64,000 bases of DNA from an uncultured Prochlorococcus sp. (GTDB lineage Bacteria; Cyanobacteriota; Cyanobacteriia; PCC-6307; Cyanobiaceae): contig CACPKH010000002.1 in NCBI GenBank assembly GCA_902634515.1, forward strand, positions 22,750 through 86,749. Reading direction: 5' to 3'. Position 1 is the stretch's first letter, and the number at the start of each line of letters is the position of its first letter. Positions 18,702 to 29,205 of this stretch are shown here, piece by piece. The notes beneath the pieces are model-generated. The model did not search any database and had not been told where the DNA came from. It worked only from the letters and a program-made list of their open reading frames with translations. A program made the translations under genes and the position numbers.

Positions 18702-19430
18702 TTATGTGACTAAATTATTTTCTAGAGCATATCTCACAAGTTCTGTTCTACTTGAAGTTCCAGTTTTAATAAATAATCTACTTACATATTTTTCTACATT
18801 ACGAATAGAAGTTTCTAATTTTCTTGCTATTTCTTTATTCATTAAACCTTCTGCTACTAATTGGAGAACACTGTCTTCTCTAGGAGTAAATGTTGGAATA
18901 ACAATGTCTTTTTTTAGTGATCTAGAGTCATTTTGAGTAAGCATTGAACGAATTTCTGTGATTTGCTTTGCCATTTGACTTACATCAGTATCTGCATATC
19001 TTGCTGCTTCAGTTAAGAGTCGCTCTTGTCTTCTCACAACATTTCTTACTCGAGCAACTAATTCATCAGGATCAAATGGTTTAGGAATGTAATCATCTAC
19101 TCCAGCTTGATAGCCTTGCGTCCTATCGGTTGTCATTCCTTTAGCAGTTAAGAAAATGACAGGAGTACCTCCAAGCCTTTCATCATCTCTTAGCCTTTTT
19201 AAAAGGCTATAGCCATCACATCTTGGCATCATTACATCACTAATGATTACATCAGGAATGATCTGCTGAGCTTTGTCCCATCCATCTTCTCCGTCAATTG
19301 CAGTGGTTACATCAAAACCCTCGTCTTCTAAATACGCTTGAACAGCAGTTCTAATTCCTGGTTCATCATCAACTAATAAAATGCGAGGCAATTGATTAAC
19401 CTCTGATTCAGAAGATTTTGTTTCTTTCAT
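18702..19430 (-). CDS. NarL/LuxR-family two-component response regulator
   Basis: A 242-residue regulator. The receiver domain (about 15-135) has the acidic pocket DDE (21-23), phospho-acceptor Asp65 in ISDVMMP, Thr95 in IFLTAK and Lys117 in YIPKPF. A linker leads to a LuxR helix-turn-helix (about 176-242: FTPREDSVLQLVAEGLMNKE then IARKLETSIRNVEKYVSRLF). No sensor kinase is adjacent, so it is an orphan here. It resembles the Ycf29-type regulators of cyanobacteria and plastids, but I do not assign a symbol. Divergent from the cysteine desulfurase gene. Confidence 0.92.
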   Translation of the reverse strand: MKETKSSESEVNQLPRILLVDDEPGIRTAVQAYLEDEGFDVTTAIDGEDGWDKAQQIIPDVIISDVMMPRCDGYSLLKRLRDDERLGGTPVIFLTAKGMTTDRTQGYQAGVDDYIPKPFDPDELVARVRNVVRRQERLLTEAARYADTDVSQMAKQITEIRSMLTQNDSRSLKKDIVIPTFTPREDSVLQLVAEGLMNKEIARKLETSIRNVEKYVSRLFIKTGTSSRTELVRYALENNLVT

Positions 19431-19514
19431 AAATGCAACAATTAAGTCTTTACAAAATCTAGAAGCGATTTAACTAAAGGATATTGATTTCAAACAATTT
19501 TCACGATTGGTTTA

Positions 19515-20663
19515 ATGCAACAAAAACCCTTGAAATTTGATTATCAATCAACAACTCCCTGCTCAGGAAGGGTGTTAGAAGCAATGCAGCCTTACTGGAA
19601 TGAGATATGGGGAAATCCGTCTAATCTTCAAAATCGTTTTGGAATACATGCTTCTGCCGCGATTAGTCTCGCTAGAGATAATCTTGCTCAATGCTTACAT
19701 GTAAGTCCTGAAAGAATAATTTTTACAAGTGGAGCTACTGAGGCAAATAACTTAGCTTTGATTGGGCATGCACGAGTTAGAGCTATAGAAGAGGGAAGAC
19801 CTGGTCATGTAATAACAATGTCTACAGAGCATCATGCTGTTCTTGACCCTCTCAAACAACTAAAAAACGAGGGTTTTCGTATTACAGAGTTAAACCCAGG
19901 TTCAGATGGCATCTTGTCTTTGAAGGAATTAGAAGATGCATTTGAACATGATACTTTTCTCGTAAGCATTATGTTGGCTAATAATGAAATTGGTGTAATA
20001 CAACCTCTGCAAAAAATTTCTATATTATGTCAAGATAGAGGTATCCTTCTCCATAGTGATGCGGCACAGGCCTTTGGAAACTTACCAATAAATTTAGATA
20101 CTTTAGGGATAGATCTTCTGACAATTAGTAGTCATAAGATTTATGGTCCCAAAGGTATTGGAGCATTAGTTAATAGAGGAAATGTTCCACTTCAACCTTT
20201 GATTTGGGGTGGAGGTCAAGAGAAAGGAATGAGGGCTGGAACTCTTCCTGTGCCTTTAGTTATAGGCTTTTCAAAAGCCTCAGAAATAGCAATTAAAGAT
20301 TTAGATCAGAATAATAAGAGACTAAGTTTTTTGCGTAATAAGTTATGGAATGAACTTTCTAATCAAGTTTCTGATCTGCGCATTAACGGTTGTTTGAAAA
20401 ATCGTCTTCCCCATAATCTTAATTTTACTATTGGTGGTATCATTGGAAGTCGTTTGCACAAATTTTTAAAGCCTTTAATAGTGTGTAGCAGCTCTTCTGC
20501 ATGTAGCAATGGTTCTCCTTCTCATGTATTGATGGCGATTGGTCGTAATCCTAAAGAAGCTGAATCATCACTAAGATTAAGTTTAGGTCGAGAAACTACA
20601 ATTAATGATATTGAAAAAGCAGTAACCGTAATTGCCAAGGTAGTTAGAGAATTGCGATCTTAA
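19515..20663 (+). CDS. cysteine desulfurase (NifS/IscS group I type)
   Basis: A 382-residue PLP enzyme removing sulfur from cysteine for Fe-S clusters and thio-modifications. SGATEANNLALIGHA, STEHHAVLDPLKQL, LHSDAAQAFG and the PLP lysine in TISSHKIYGPKG are intact. The catalytic cysteine is in a long group I loop, VCSSSSACSNGSPSHVLMAI, rather than the SufS type. No scaffold or sufE gene is adjacent. Start ATG 19515; converges on rsmH with a 14-base gap. Confidence 0.93.
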   Translation: MQQKPLKFDYQSTTPCSGRVLEAMQPYWNEIWGNPSNLQNRFGIHASAAISLARDNLAQCLHVSPERIIFTSGATEANNLALIGHARVRAIEEGRPGHVITMSTEHHAVLDPLKQLKNEGFRITELNPGSDGILSLKELEDAFEHDTFLVSIMLANNEIGVIQPLQKISILCQDRGILLHSDAAQAFGNLPINLDTLGIDLLTISSHKIYGPKGIGALVNRGNVPLQPLIWGGGQEKGMRAGTLPVPLVIGFSKASEIAIKDLDQNNKRLSFLRNKLWNELSNQVSDLRINGCLKNRLPHNLNFTIGGIIGSRLHKFLKPLIVCSSSSACSNGSPSHVLMAIGRNPKEAESSLRLSLGRETTINDIEKAVTVIAKVVRELRS

Positions 20664-20677
20664 ATTTTCTTTTTTAT

Positions 20678-21595
20678 TTAATAGTTTAAATTATTTTTTC
20701 TTGCCACTCTTAACTTTGCACTTTTACTCCGAGGATTCTCTGATACTTCAGTCAATTTTGCTCTAATTGGTTTTTTAGTTACTTTAACTAGATGTTCATT
20801 AGTTGAAAAAGAATTTTTAACCATTCTATCTTCGAGAGAATGAAAACTAATTATTATAAATAAGCCATTTGGATTGAGCCATTTTGGACCATTCTCTAAC
20901 AAGGACTCAAGAGCATCAAGTTCTTTATTGACTGCTATTCGTAGTGCTTGGAAGGTTCTAGTTGCAGGATGAATTCTTCCATGACGAGCTTTTGCTGGGT
21001 AACAACCTGAGATTGCATATGCTAAATCTAAAGTACCGGTGTAATGACCTTTCGTTGACAAGTCATTCTTAATTCTTCTTGCAATTCTACGGGATAATTT
21101 TTCTTCCCCATATTTATAAATAATATTAGCTAAATCACGTTCATTTAATTTAGTGATTAATTCCGAAGCCTTGATACCTTTTGATGGATTCATTCGCATA
21201 TCTAATGGACCATCAATTTGAAAACTAAAGCCTCTTGAAGCTTGATCAATTTGAGGACTACTAACTCCTAAATCTGCAAATAAAACCTCTACTTTTTCTA
21301 ATGGATTGAATTCGCTGAAACTTGCATGGTGAATTTTTACCCTTTGACCAAAATTTTTTAGCTTCTTGGAAGCAGCTTCTATTGCTTGTGGGTCTTGATC
21401 AATTCCTATGACATTCATCTCAGGGAAGGTTTTTAGCACTAACTCCGAATGTCCACCACCTCCAAGAGTGGCATCAATCATGCAGCTTATTTTTTTTTCG
21501 CTTTTTGGTAATTTTTCAAGGAATTCAATCAGTTCATTTGTAAGAACTGATAAATGATTGAAGTTGGAATTGGCAACTTTGGATTTTTCTTTCAT
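20678..21595 (-). CDS. rsmH: 16S rRNA (cytosine-1402-N4) methyltransferase (RsmH/MraW)
   Basis: A 305-residue SAM methyltransferase acting on the ribosomal decoding site. Family motifs: MIDATLGGGGHSELVLKTFP (SAM binding), VIGIDQDPQAIEAASKKL, LFADLGVSSPQIDQASRGFS with FQIDGPLDMRM, RRIARRIKND, ARHGRIHPATRTFQALRIAV and IISFHSLEDRMVKN. Unlike in many bacteria it is not beside cell-division genes. It is divergent from ndhH with 44 bases between the two starts. Confidence 0.97.
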   Translation of the reverse strand: MKEKSKVANSNFNHLSVLTNELIEFLEKLPKSEKKISCMIDATLGGGGHSELVLKTFPEMNVIGIDQDPQAIEAASKKLKNFGQRVKIHHASFSEFNPLEKVEVLFADLGVSSPQIDQASRGFSFQIDGPLDMRMNPSKGIKASELITKLNERDLANIIYKYGEEKLSRRIARRIKNDLSTKGHYTGTLDLAYAISGCYPAKARHGRIHPATRTFQALRIAVNKELDALESLLENGPKWLNPNGLFIIISFHSLEDRMVKNSFSTNEHLVKVTKKPIRAKLTEVSENPRSKSAKLRVARKNNLNY

Positions 21596-21639
21596 GACTA
21601 GTCTCTAATATCGTAAGTATCCCTTGAAATTTCGGCCCC

Positions 21640-22824
21640 ATGTCGCAACTGGAAACGCGAACGGAGCCAATGGTGGTCAATTTTGGTCCCCATCATCCCT
21701 CTATGCATGGTGTACTGCGCTTAGTAGTCACCTTAGATGGTGAAGATGTGATCGATTGTGAACCTGTGATTGGTTACCTTCATCGTGGGATGGAGAAAAT
21801 TGCTGAAAATCGAACAAATGTAATGTTTGTTCCTTATGTCAGTCGTATGGATTATGCGGCTGGAATGTTTTATGAAGCAATTGTAGTGAATGCACCGGAG
21901 CGATTAGCAAATATTTCCGTGCCAAAACGAGCTAGTTATATTCGAGTATTGATGTTAGAGCTCAATCGCATTGCTAATCATTTGCTTTGGCTAGGACCTT
22001 TTTTGGCAGATGTAGGGGCACAAACACCATTCTTTTATATATTTCGTGAACGTGAAATGATTTATGACCTCTGGGAGGCTGCAACCGGTCAGAGGTTGAT
22101 AAATAATAATTATTTTCGTATAGGTGGTGTGGCTTGTGACCTACCTTGGGGATGGTTGGAAAAATGTAAGGATTTTTGTAAGTGGTTTGGTCCAAAGATT
22201 GATGAATATGAAAAGTTAATCACTAATAATCCAATTTTCCGCAGGAGAATAGAGGGCTTGGGCTCAATTACTAAAGAGAAAGCTATTAATTGGAGTCTTT
22301 CAGGGCCAATGCTTCGGGCTTCTGGTGTCCCTTGGGATTTAAGAAAGGTTGATCACTATGAGTGCTATGACGATTTTAATTGGGATATTGCCTGGGAAAA
22401 AGAAGGTGATTGCTATGCACGCTATCGCGTGAGAATTGAGGAGATGAGGCAATCATTAAAGATTTTGGAACAAGCTTGTGAAATGATCCCTGGTGGACCA
22501 ACAGAGAATCTTGAAGCATCTAAGATTGCTCAAGGGAAGAGCAGCAATCTCTCAGGTTTTGATTATCAGTATGTAGCTAAGAAAGTTGCACCAACTTTTA
22601 AAATTCCAAATGGTGAATTGTATACACGCTTAGAATCTGGGAAAGGTGAGATTGGTGTATTCATTCAAGGTAATAATGAAGTAACTCCATGGCGATTTAA
22701 GATTCGTGCTGCAGATTTGAACAATTTACAAATTCTTCCTCATATTTTGAAGGGTGCTAAGGTCGCTGACATCATGGCAATTCTTGGATCAATAGACGTA
22801 ATCATGGGATCAGTTGACCGATAA
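21640..22824 (+). CDS. ndhH: NAD(P)H-quinone oxidoreductase subunit H (NdhH, 49 kDa)
   Basis: A 394-residue subunit of the NDH-1 hydrophilic arm that helps form the quinone site. [59 protein letters not shown] and [20 protein letters not shown] are near-invariant family blocks, and [12 protein letters not shown] is the usual end. It is separate from the other ndh clusters in the window. The DHNA-CoA thioesterase starts 8 bases after the stop codon, so the two are probably co-transcribed. Confidence 0.98.
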   Translation: MSQLETRTEPMVVNFGPHHPSMHGVLRLVVTLDGEDVIDCEPVIGYLHRGMEKIAENRTNVMFVPYVSRMDYAAGMFYEAIVVNAPERLANISVPKRASYIRVLMLELNRIANHLLWLGPFLADVGAQTPFFYIFREREMIYDLWEAATGQRLINNNYFRIGGVACDLPWGWLEKCKDFCKWFGPKIDEYEKLITNNPIFRRRIEGLGSITKEKAINWSLSGPMLRASGVPWDLRKVDHYECYDDFNWDIAWEKEGDCYARYRVRIEEMRQSLKILEQACEMIPGGPTENLEASKIAQGKSSNLSGFDYQYVAKKVAPTFKIPNGELYTRLESGKGEIGVFIQGNNEVTPWRFKIRAADLNNLQILPHILKGAKVADIMAILGSIDVIMGSVDR

Positions 22825-22832
22825 TTAGATAG

Positions 22833-23306
22833 ATGGCTATAAACCCTGAGGCATGGCTTTATTTAAAACGTACTGTTCGCTTCGGTGATACGGATGCAGC
22901 AGGGGTAATGCACTTTCTGCAGCTTTTAAGATGGTGTCATGAAGCCTGGGAGGAGAGCCTTGAAAAATATGGTTTAACAGCGATAGATATTTTCCCTAAT
23001 TTCAATATTGAGAATACTCAGAGTCGACTGCTAGTTGGTTTACCTATAGTTCATTGTGAAGCTGATTTCTGGTACCCACTTTATACAGGAGATAGTTTGG
23101 AGATTGAATTGACTCCTGAAAAACTTGATAGAGCAAGGTTCCAAATTAAGTATAAATTTAATCGAGATAATGATTATGTTGCTCAAGGCCTAATTAAACA
23201 TCAGGCAATTGATCTACACACTAGAAGTAGTTGTAATTTGCCAGAAGGAATTGAATTTTGGATAGAAGCTTCTACTCTCAGAAACAATGTCACTAGTTGT
23301 GAATGA
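22833..23306 (+). CDS. 1,4-dihydroxy-2-naphthoyl-CoA thioesterase (hotdog fold)
   Basis: A 157-residue acyl-CoA thioesterase of the 4-hydroxybenzoyl-CoA type. VRFGDTDAAGVMHFLQLLRW with CHEAWEESLEKYG carries the catalytic aspartate (about residue 21) and helix of the hotdog fold. In cyanobacteria this family hydrolyses DHNA-CoA in phylloquinone synthesis, which fits the men genes immediately downstream (menE, menC, menA, menF). The product assignment is by family and context. It starts 8 bases after ndhH and converges on menE. Confidence 0.85.
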   Translation: MAINPEAWLYLKRTVRFGDTDAAGVMHFLQLLRWCHEAWEESLEKYGLTAIDIFPNFNIENTQSRLLVGLPIVHCEADFWYPLYTGDSLEIELTPEKLDRARFQIKYKFNRDNDYVAQGLIKHQAIDLHTRSSCNLPEGIEFWIEASTLRNNVTSCE

Positions 23307-23328
23307 TGACTTATGTTTTTAGGTTCTT

Positions 23329-24546
23329 CTAGATCTTGTGTTTTTGCTTTAACCACAATTTCCATTTGTTAGATTCCCATTTTCCTGCAGCATTTCTTTT
23401 AAGTTCAGGACAGCTATACCAAGAGCAAGGTCGTTCATATGGAGGCCAAGCTTTAACAAGTTTTGTAAGTTCCAGAATTAATTTTGATTCTTCATAATCT
23501 TTTTGCTCATTGCCTATACGTATTAAAGCTACAAGTTTTTGTCCCCATTCTTTGTTATCAATCGGGACTAGAAAACATTCTTCTATAGGGACTTTGGCTT
23601 TTAGAGCGACATCCAATAACTTTATTTGCAGAATTTCTGGGTATACCGTTTCTCCTCCGGAGTTAATGGCAGTATCGACTCTTCCTAGTATCCTCAACTT
23701 TTTATTGACTATCTCTGCAGCATCTCCAGACTCCCACCAGCCCCTATCATTTGTAATCTTTTTAAGCTTTCCATTTATGACCTCATATTGAGCTAATCTT
23801 GGTGTCTTGACTTCTAATCGATTATTTTTTCCAATCTTCAACTCTACATCTTCTAGTAGGTTGCTATATTTTTCATTACCTATAAGAAAGTCGTTGGGAC
23901 TTTGTACAGCAATCATTGCGGTGGTTTCCGTCGCTCCATAGCATGGAGCCAATCGTATATTTAGATTTCTTGCAGTTGAGGCTAAATCTTCTGGCAACAA
24001 AGATCCTCCTAACCAAATGATTGAAAATGATTGTAGCCATCTAATGCCTGCAGGCTCTTTGAGTAATTTGTTTACTTGGACAGGAACTAATGATGTAATT
24101 TTGGGATTAGCTTGCATACGGCCAAATCTTTTTTCTAGTGAATTAGGACTACGCATTAATGATGGTTTGATTGATATATATTTTGTGTGCCAGTAACGAC
24201 TTCTCCACCAAGCCATGAGCCCACTTATATGACTTAGTGGTAATGAATTAAAGATTTGACAGCTAGCTATATTTAAACCCTGTTTTTTTATCCAATTAGC
24301 TGATGCAATTGCCGATTGATCTAGATAGCTACAAGGGATCAGGCATTGATGAGGTCTTCCAGTGCTACCACCGCTCCGAATAATTACTCCTGGTCCTAAA
24401 GGTAATCTCGTTTCAGAAATAAAGATCTTTTCGCTTTTTGGGGAAATTAGTTGCATCCATACCTTTTCTTTTACTCCATTCTCAATTTTTCTTAGAGTGT
24501 TTTCAGGACTTTCAGGATCACAAAAGATTGATCTCAGCTCTTTCAT
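23329..24546 (-). CDS. menE: O-succinylbenzoate-CoA ligase (MenE), short and divergent
   Basis: A 405-residue AMP-forming ligase, shorter than typical members (about 450-500). The phosphate loop is RSGGSTGRPHQCLI, where the usual final lysine is replaced by histidine. Other motifs are normal: LAPCYGATETTAM, WWESGDAAEIV, GRVDTAINSGGETVYPEILQ and, near the end, KRNAAGKWESNKWKLWL with the catalytic lysine. It activates o-succinylbenzoate for phylloquinone synthesis. It overlaps menC by four bases (ATGA), so menA-menC-menE is an operon. Confidence 0.9.
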   Translation of the reverse strand: MKELRSIFCDPESPENTLRKIENGVKEKVWMQLISPKSEKIFISETRLPLGPGVIIRSGGSTGRPHQCLIPCSYLDQSAIASANWIKKQGLNIASCQIFNSLPLSHISGLMAWWRSRYWHTKYISIKPSLMRSPNSLEKRFGRMQANPKITSLVPVQVNKLLKEPAGIRWLQSFSIIWLGGSLLPEDLASTARNLNIRLAPCYGATETTAMIAVQSPNDFLIGNEKYSNLLEDVELKIGKNNRLEVKTPRLAQYEVINGKLKKITNDRGWWESGDAAEIVNKKLRILGRVDTAINSGGETVYPEILQIKLLDVALKAKVPIEECFLVPIDNKEWGQKLVALIRIGNEQKDYEESKLILELTKLVKAWPPYERPCSWYSCPELKRNAAGKWESNKWKLWLKQKHKI

Positions 24547-25511
24547 GCTGCCTCCCAGACTGACTCAGGGTTTTTACTAAAAAGTTGGCTTTTGGGACAC
24601 CATCCAATCCCTAGTCCAGGGACTGTAGGGGTTGGGCCTTCTTGTTGTAAGGTTGCCAAATACTCAACCCAGCGCCTTCCGATTCCAGTTTCAAAAGATG
24701 TACTAATTACGCGAAAACCAATTTTCCTTTTTAGCTCTTCAAGCAATATTCTTGGATCACCTTCTAATGATGGCTTACGGATTTGCCAGCTTTTCCATGA
24801 TTTTCGTAGTGATGGATTATCTAAAAGTGATTCATCTAGCGCTATCGGTATATGATTAGCTAATGCTTTCAATCCTTTAATATCATTTGAAGGTAGTGGT
24901 TGTTCAATCCATTCCAATCTTTTTTCGCCAATCAGATAATCAGCCCAATCTTTGGCTTGGTTGCGATCCCACCCTGCATTAGGATCTATCCTTAAATGAG
25001 CATTTGCAGGTAGTCGAGAGAGTATTGCATCAAGTATTTTTTTTTCGATTTCATTAGGCAAAATGCCTACTTTCCATTTGAAAGTAAGCTCTTCTGATTC
25101 ATTGGAGTGATTTTTTAGAGTTGAGTCAAGTTTAGAGATAAGAGACTGATCTGTTGGTAACAAGAAAGCAGTCTGTGAAATTTTTGACCAGTTTTTACTT
25201 GATCCAAAATCAATTAAAGAATCAATTTCGGCTAATGCTGCCCCAAATCCAAACCCTATTGACGGAGGAAAATATTTTAGTTTTTTTTCTAGCGTTTCAC
25301 GTGAAAAATTATTGCCAAGATTTTTGATTATTTCATCACAAATTTTGAGCTTTTCTTGATGTATTGGTGCAATTTCGCCCCACCCTGATTTCCCAGAATC
25401 ACTTTGAAGATGAAGCAACCATCCTTCTTTTTTTGTCAAAACACCTTGCGATGTCTTTAGAGATCTTAATAGTTCGAAGGAAAATGATTTTATTTGTAGT
25501 GATAGGTTCAT
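24543..25511 (-). CDS. menC: o-succinylbenzoate synthase (MenC)
   Basis: An enolase-superfamily enzyme that dehydrates SHCHC to o-succinylbenzoate. Barrel residues are visible: LTFKWKVGI (catalytic lysine), LRIDPNAGWDRNQAKDWADY (metal Asp), EWIEQPLP (metal Glu) and IALDESL (metal Asp), with ISTSFETGIGRRWVEYLATL near the end. I prefer ATG 25511 (MNLSLQIKSF...), which looks like the family N-terminus and starts 9 bases after the menA stop. The longer frame from ATG 25535 would overlap menA by 16 bases. Confidence 0.9.
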   Translation of the reverse strand: MNLSLQIKSFSFELLRSLKTSQGVLTKKEGWLLHLQSDSGKSGWGEIAPIHQEKLKICDEIIKNLGNNFSRETLEKKLKYFPPSIGFGFGAALAEIDSLIDFGSSKNWSKISQTAFLLPTDQSLISKLDSTLKNHSNESEELTFKWKVGILPNEIEKKILDAILSRLPANAHLRIDPNAGWDRNQAKDWADYLIGEKRLEWIEQPLPSNDIKGLKALANHIPIALDESLLDNPSLRKSWKSWQIRKPSLEGDPRILLEELKRKIGFRVISTSFETGIGRRWVEYLATLQQEGPTPTVPGLGIGWCPKSQLFSKNPESVWEAA

Positions 25512-25519
25512 AAATCTAT

Positions 25520-26482
25520 TTAGGGGATGAACCATGTTTTGAAGATAGGTTCTATAGCTAGGCCTAGACTTAATCCAATTCCATTTAATGTTTGAAATCG
25601 CAAGGCTAAAAATTTGCTCTCACTAATTAATTTTGGATTATTGTGGTGTTTTTTAAGCAATCTGATTAACTGTATTGCTGAAGGAATTGCAATCAATCCC
25701 AAAAGGGCTGTGAGAGGCCAGTTGCCATGAATAATTGGTAGGAACTCAAGGCCTAACGTTGCTCCAATAAACCATGGAACAAGGGAGGCAGCACGCTTTG
25801 TTCCTATTTTTACTAGCAGTGTTTTTTTGTCATTAGCAGCATCTTCTATAACTTGATGAAAATGAGAGCAAAAGAGGACCAATGTGGTAGCAATAGCTGG
25901 CCCTGAACCTAGAGTTAATGCTATCCCCCAAGGTATGCTCTCAGTATTATTAACAGGAGATAGAACTAATAAAGCTGCGGCTGTAGCAAGAGGACCAAAA
26001 GCAAAAAAACATAAAGGTTCTCCTAATCCTTGGTAGCCCAATCTAAAAGGAGGTCCTTGATATAGGTAACCAAGACAGCAGCTACTTATTACCAAGAAAA
26101 AAACTGCGGCATTACTTCTTAAAGCGAGGATGAGCATTAATACAAGACCAATCCCAAGCATCAAATAAGCCAAATTTCTAATTAATCTTTTGTTTCCCGT
26201 TAAAAAGACAACAGAATGCAGCTTGAATGCATCTACTCCAGCTTCAGCATCAAAAAGGTCATTTGTTAGATTTTCCCAAATCAAAAGAAAAACTGAGCCA
26301 GCCAGGAAACCTATTAGCTGTCCAATTCGAACAGTTTCCCCTGCACCAACCTTCCAACCTGCTGCCAAAACTATTGGCATCACAGCAACAGAGTATAAAG
26401 GCCATTTAATTGCTTTTTTCCACAGCCTGCTTTTAGTTGCTTTTGCTGAATTAATTGATGCAACAGCATTGTTGTCTTGCAT
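25520..26482 (-). CDS. menA: 1,4-dihydroxy-2-naphthoate phytyltransferase (MenA)
   Basis: A 320-residue UbiA-family prenyltransferase with about eight membrane helices, attaching the phytyl chain to dihydroxynaphthoate. The first aspartate-rich motif is in ENLTNDLFDAEAGVDAFKLH (about residue 70-90) and the second region in CSHFHQVIEDAANDKKTLLV (about 205). GYLYQGPPFRLGYQGLGEPL is characteristic of MenA. It is the first gene of menA-menC-menE and is divergent from menF. Confidence 0.93.
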   Translation of the reverse strand: MQDNNAVASINSAKATKSRLWKKAIKWPLYSVAVMPIVLAAGWKVGAGETVRIGQLIGFLAGSVFLLIWENLTNDLFDAEAGVDAFKLHSVVFLTGNKRLIRNLAYLMLGIGLVLMLILALRSNAAVFFLVISSCCLGYLYQGPPFRLGYQGLGEPLCFFAFGPLATAAALLVLSPVNNTESIPWGIALTLGSGPAIATTLVLFCSHFHQVIEDAANDKKTLLVKIGTKRAASLVPWFIGATLGLEFLPIIHGNWPLTALLGLIAIPSAIQLIRLLKKHHNNPKLISESKFLALRFQTLNGIGLSLGLAIEPIFKTWFIP

Positions 26483-26562
26483 AAGATTTTGTTTGCCTCC
26501 CTTTAACCTGAGTTACGGTTTATACATTTGATCAGTCTCGTTGATTATTGCCTCATTTTGCT

Positions 26563-27957
26563 ATGAAGTTTGAGTCAACTTTCAGTGAAATTTTGCAAGC
26601 TTCTAGATGGAGCTGGGATTCTAGGCGAGTTGATGAATGTATTTTAAGCTTTGCACTACCCATAAAAAGTGTAGATCCTCTCTCTCAGATCCCTTCAATT
26701 TCTAGCCAGCAGCAATTTAGTTTTCTTTGGGACCTTTCACCACATCTTTGTATTGCTGCTGCCGGAAAATGTCAAAGTTTTGAATTAGTGGGTCAAAGAA
26801 GGTTTGAATTAGCTCAAAGGTTCTCAGATGAAACATTGAACCGATTGATAGATGGGAGCCCAAATGCTGCTTTACAAGCTAAACCAAGAATTTTGTATGC
26901 CTTTACATTTTTTGAGCAGACTTCTGAACTTAGTAGAGATGAACCTTCAGTACAAGCTGTTCTTCCTTCATGGCAATTAACTTCTAAAGATGGTTGTTCA
27001 TGGCTTCGTTTAAATGCAGTTGTAGCTCAAGAAGCTGATGTAAGAGATTTCGCTGAGAAATTATGGTTAATGCGAGAAGAGATTACTCAATTGTCAAATC
27101 AAAAGACTTCTTATCAAACAAACGTTGGTTTATTAATCTCAGAGGCCAAAGATTGGGAAAAGAACTATAAGTTGGCCCTTGAAAAGGGTATTGAATTGGT
27201 TGAATCAAATCAATTAAAAAAACTTGTCCTTGCTGTTAAGCAATCATTTGTTCTGGAGGAACCTTTAGACCCTTTGACAGTACTTAAAAGTCTTCGTAGT
27301 TATCAAAAAGATAGTTGTCGTTTTTTGTGGCAACGCTCTAAAAATGAATCATTTTTTGGAGCATCTCCAGAACGTCTATTAAGTTTGAGACGAGATAGGA
27401 TGATTACTGATGCTCTTGCAGGTACTGCAATGCAGGGACCACAAGAAAATGATTTATTGACGTCTGAAAAAGATTTAAGAGAGCATGATTTAGTTGTAAG
27501 TTCAATCAATGATGAGTTACTTAATTTAGGTTTGTTACCTCATAGTTCTAATGAGCCTTGCTTAGCTAAACATGGACATCTAGTTCATTTGCATACTCCA
27601 ATTACTTTTACCTTGAGAGGTCAGTTGCCACTTCAAATTGTAGATGCTTTGCATCCAACGCCAGCAGTTGCAGGTTTGCCTCGCGTAAAGGCTATGAATT
27701 GGCTTCGAACTCTTGAACCATTTGACAGAGGTTTTTATGCTGCTCCTATTGGCTGGATAGATACAGCTCAAAATGCTGAATTTAGAGTAGCAATTAGATG
27801 TGGATATGCTCGTGGGAAGAAAATAGATTTATTTGCTGGAGCTGGACTCGTGAAAGGGTCTGTTATAGAAAGTGAATTGGATGAGGTGAGGTTAAAATTT
27901 GCTGTCTTATTCGATCAAATTTCTTCAAGTATTAAATACCTAAGAAAAATTGTCTAA
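26563..27957 (+). CDS. menF: isochorismate synthase (MenF)
   Basis: A chorismate-utilising enzyme of about 465 residues that starts phylloquinone synthesis by making isochorismate. The catalytic half has [11 protein letters not shown] (base lysine region), [77 protein letters not shown] and [19 protein letters not shown] (metal-binding glutamates). The frame is open from TTG 26548; I prefer ATG 26563. The 3' end overlaps convergent gshB by 18 bases. Confidence 0.93.
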   Translation: MKFESTFSEILQASRWSWDSRRVDECILSFALPIKSVDPLSQIPSISSQQQFSFLWDLSPHLCIAAAGKCQSFELVGQRRFELAQRFSDETLNRLIDGSPNAALQAKPRILYAFTFFEQTSELSRDEPSVQAVLPSWQLTSKDGCSWLRLNAVVAQEADVRDFAEKLWLMREEITQLSNQKTSYQTNVGLLISEAKDWEKNYKLALEKGIELVESNQLKKLVLAVKQSFVLEEPLDPLTVLKSLRSYQKDSCRFLWQRSKNESFFGASPERLLSLRRDRMITDALAGTAMQGPQENDLLTSEKDLREHDLVVSSINDELLNLGLLPHSSNEPCLAKHGHLVHLHTPITFTLRGQLPLQIVDALHPTPAVAGLPRVKAMNWLRTLEPFDRGFYAAPIGWIDTAQNAEFRVAIRCGYARGKKIDLFAGAGLVKGSVIESELDEVRLKFAVLFDQISSSIKYLRKIV

Positions 27958-28866
27958 TAGTTTTTTAATAACTAAATCTGCAAGAGGGATTTTCATTAGT
28001 TTCTCTACTTCACGAATTCCTGTAGGACTAGTGACATTAATCTCACTTAACATTCCTCCAATTACATCAATTCCAACAAAGAATAAGCCTTCGCTTCTAA
28101 GAGAAGGAGCAAGTTTTTCGCAGATTTCTAATTCACGATTAGATAATTCGGTCGCTTGAGCTTCTCCACCTAACGCTAGATTACTTCTGAAGTCACCTTT
28201 TTTAGGTTTTCTGTTGATAGCGCCTAAAGGGTCACCATTCACTAGTAAAATCCTTTTATCCCCTTCACTCACTTTGGCAAGAAACTTTTGCATCATTACA
28301 GGCAAAGTTTCTTGTAAAGTGACTAACTCTAATATTGCTTGAATTCCAGGAGCATTATTTGCTACTCGAATAACACCTTGCCCACCTTTTCCACCAAGAG
28401 GTTTGAGAACAACCTCTCCGTGATCTTCAGCGAATTTTTTTAATTCATCCACTCTGCTTGCAACGAGTGTGGGAGCCATTAATTGGCTAAATCTTAGTGC
28501 TCCTAATTTTTCATTCCATGCTCTAAGAGATGAAGGCTTATTAAGAACCAGAACACCTTCACGTTCTGCTACTTCAAGCAAGTGAGTTGCATATAAAAAA
28601 GCCTCATCTACAGGTGGATCTTTACGCATCCATATGCAATGAAATTTGTTGAGAGAAATATTTTGAGGGGATTCAATTTTTACCCAAGGTTGTGGGATTA
28701 CTTTGCTAGCAATTACCCCTGCATTTCCACCATTTGCTTGAAGGTCTGCTGGAGTGCATATCCATACTTCTATAGAAGCTCTATATGCTGCTTCCATTAA
28801 TGCTGCTGATGAATCTTTGGCTGGATTGATGAATTTAATTGGATCAATCACAAAAAGTTGCTTCAT
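27940..28866 (-). CDS. gshB: glutathione synthetase
   Basis: A 308-residue ATP-grasp ligase adding glycine to gamma-glutamylcysteine. [20 protein letters not shown] is the N-terminal block; [36 protein letters not shown] (ATP-grasp loop), [20 protein letters not shown] and [20 protein letters not shown] are characteristic. The glutaredoxin gene lies 12 bases upstream on the same strand, so the two thiol genes are probably co-transcribed. Confidence 0.96.
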   Translation of the reverse strand: MKQLFVIDPIKFINPAKDSSAALMEAAYRASIEVWICTPADLQANGGNAGVIASKVIPQPWVKIESPQNISLNKFHCIWMRKDPPVDEAFLYATHLLEVAEREGVLVLNKPSSLRAWNEKLGALRFSQLMAPTLVASRVDELKKFAEDHGEVVLKPLGGKGGQGVIRVANNAPGIQAILELVTLQETLPVMMQKFLAKVSEGDKRILLVNGDPLGAINRKPKKGDFRSNLALGGEAQATELSNRELEICEKLAPSLRSEGLFFVGIDVIGGMLSEINVTSPTGIREVEKLMKIPLADLVIKKLLDNFS

Positions 28867-28878
28867 TTTTTAGTCCTA

Positions 28879-29133
28879 TTAGGAAAGCAATTTATCAAGT
28901 TGCTTGGTTTCTTCAAGTTCATAAAGTTCATCACAACCACCAATGCCCTGATTATTAATAAAAATCTGAGGGACTGTTTTGCGACCATTGGCTTTTTCAA
29001 TCATTGCCTGGTGAGCTTGATTGTCTCCATCTATAGGATATTCCATATATTTAATCCCTTTTTTATTTAGCAGAGCTTTTGCCCTAATACAGAATGGACA
29101 ATATGCCCATGTATAGATTTCAACTTTTTTCAT
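28879..29133 (-). CDS. grxC: glutaredoxin (GrxC type)
   Basis: An 84-residue dithiol glutaredoxin. The active site is YCPFCIRAKALL, with phenylalanine where CPYC is common; KTVPQIFINNQGIGGCDELY contains the cis-proline and the glutathione-binding GG-Asp. It reduces disulfides and glutathionylated proteins using glutathione, consistent with gshB directly downstream. It is divergent from prfB. Confidence 0.95.
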   Translation of the reverse strand: MKKVEIYTWAYCPFCIRAKALLNKKGIKYMEYPIDGDNQAHQAMIEKANGRKTVPQIFINNQGIGGCDELYELEETKQLDKLLS

Positions 29134-29205
29134 ACAATCAGTAATTATTTTAAAATCATCTTATGTGTGTTCCTTCCACTGATAACTTCATAAGGGTGAA
29201 TTTCT

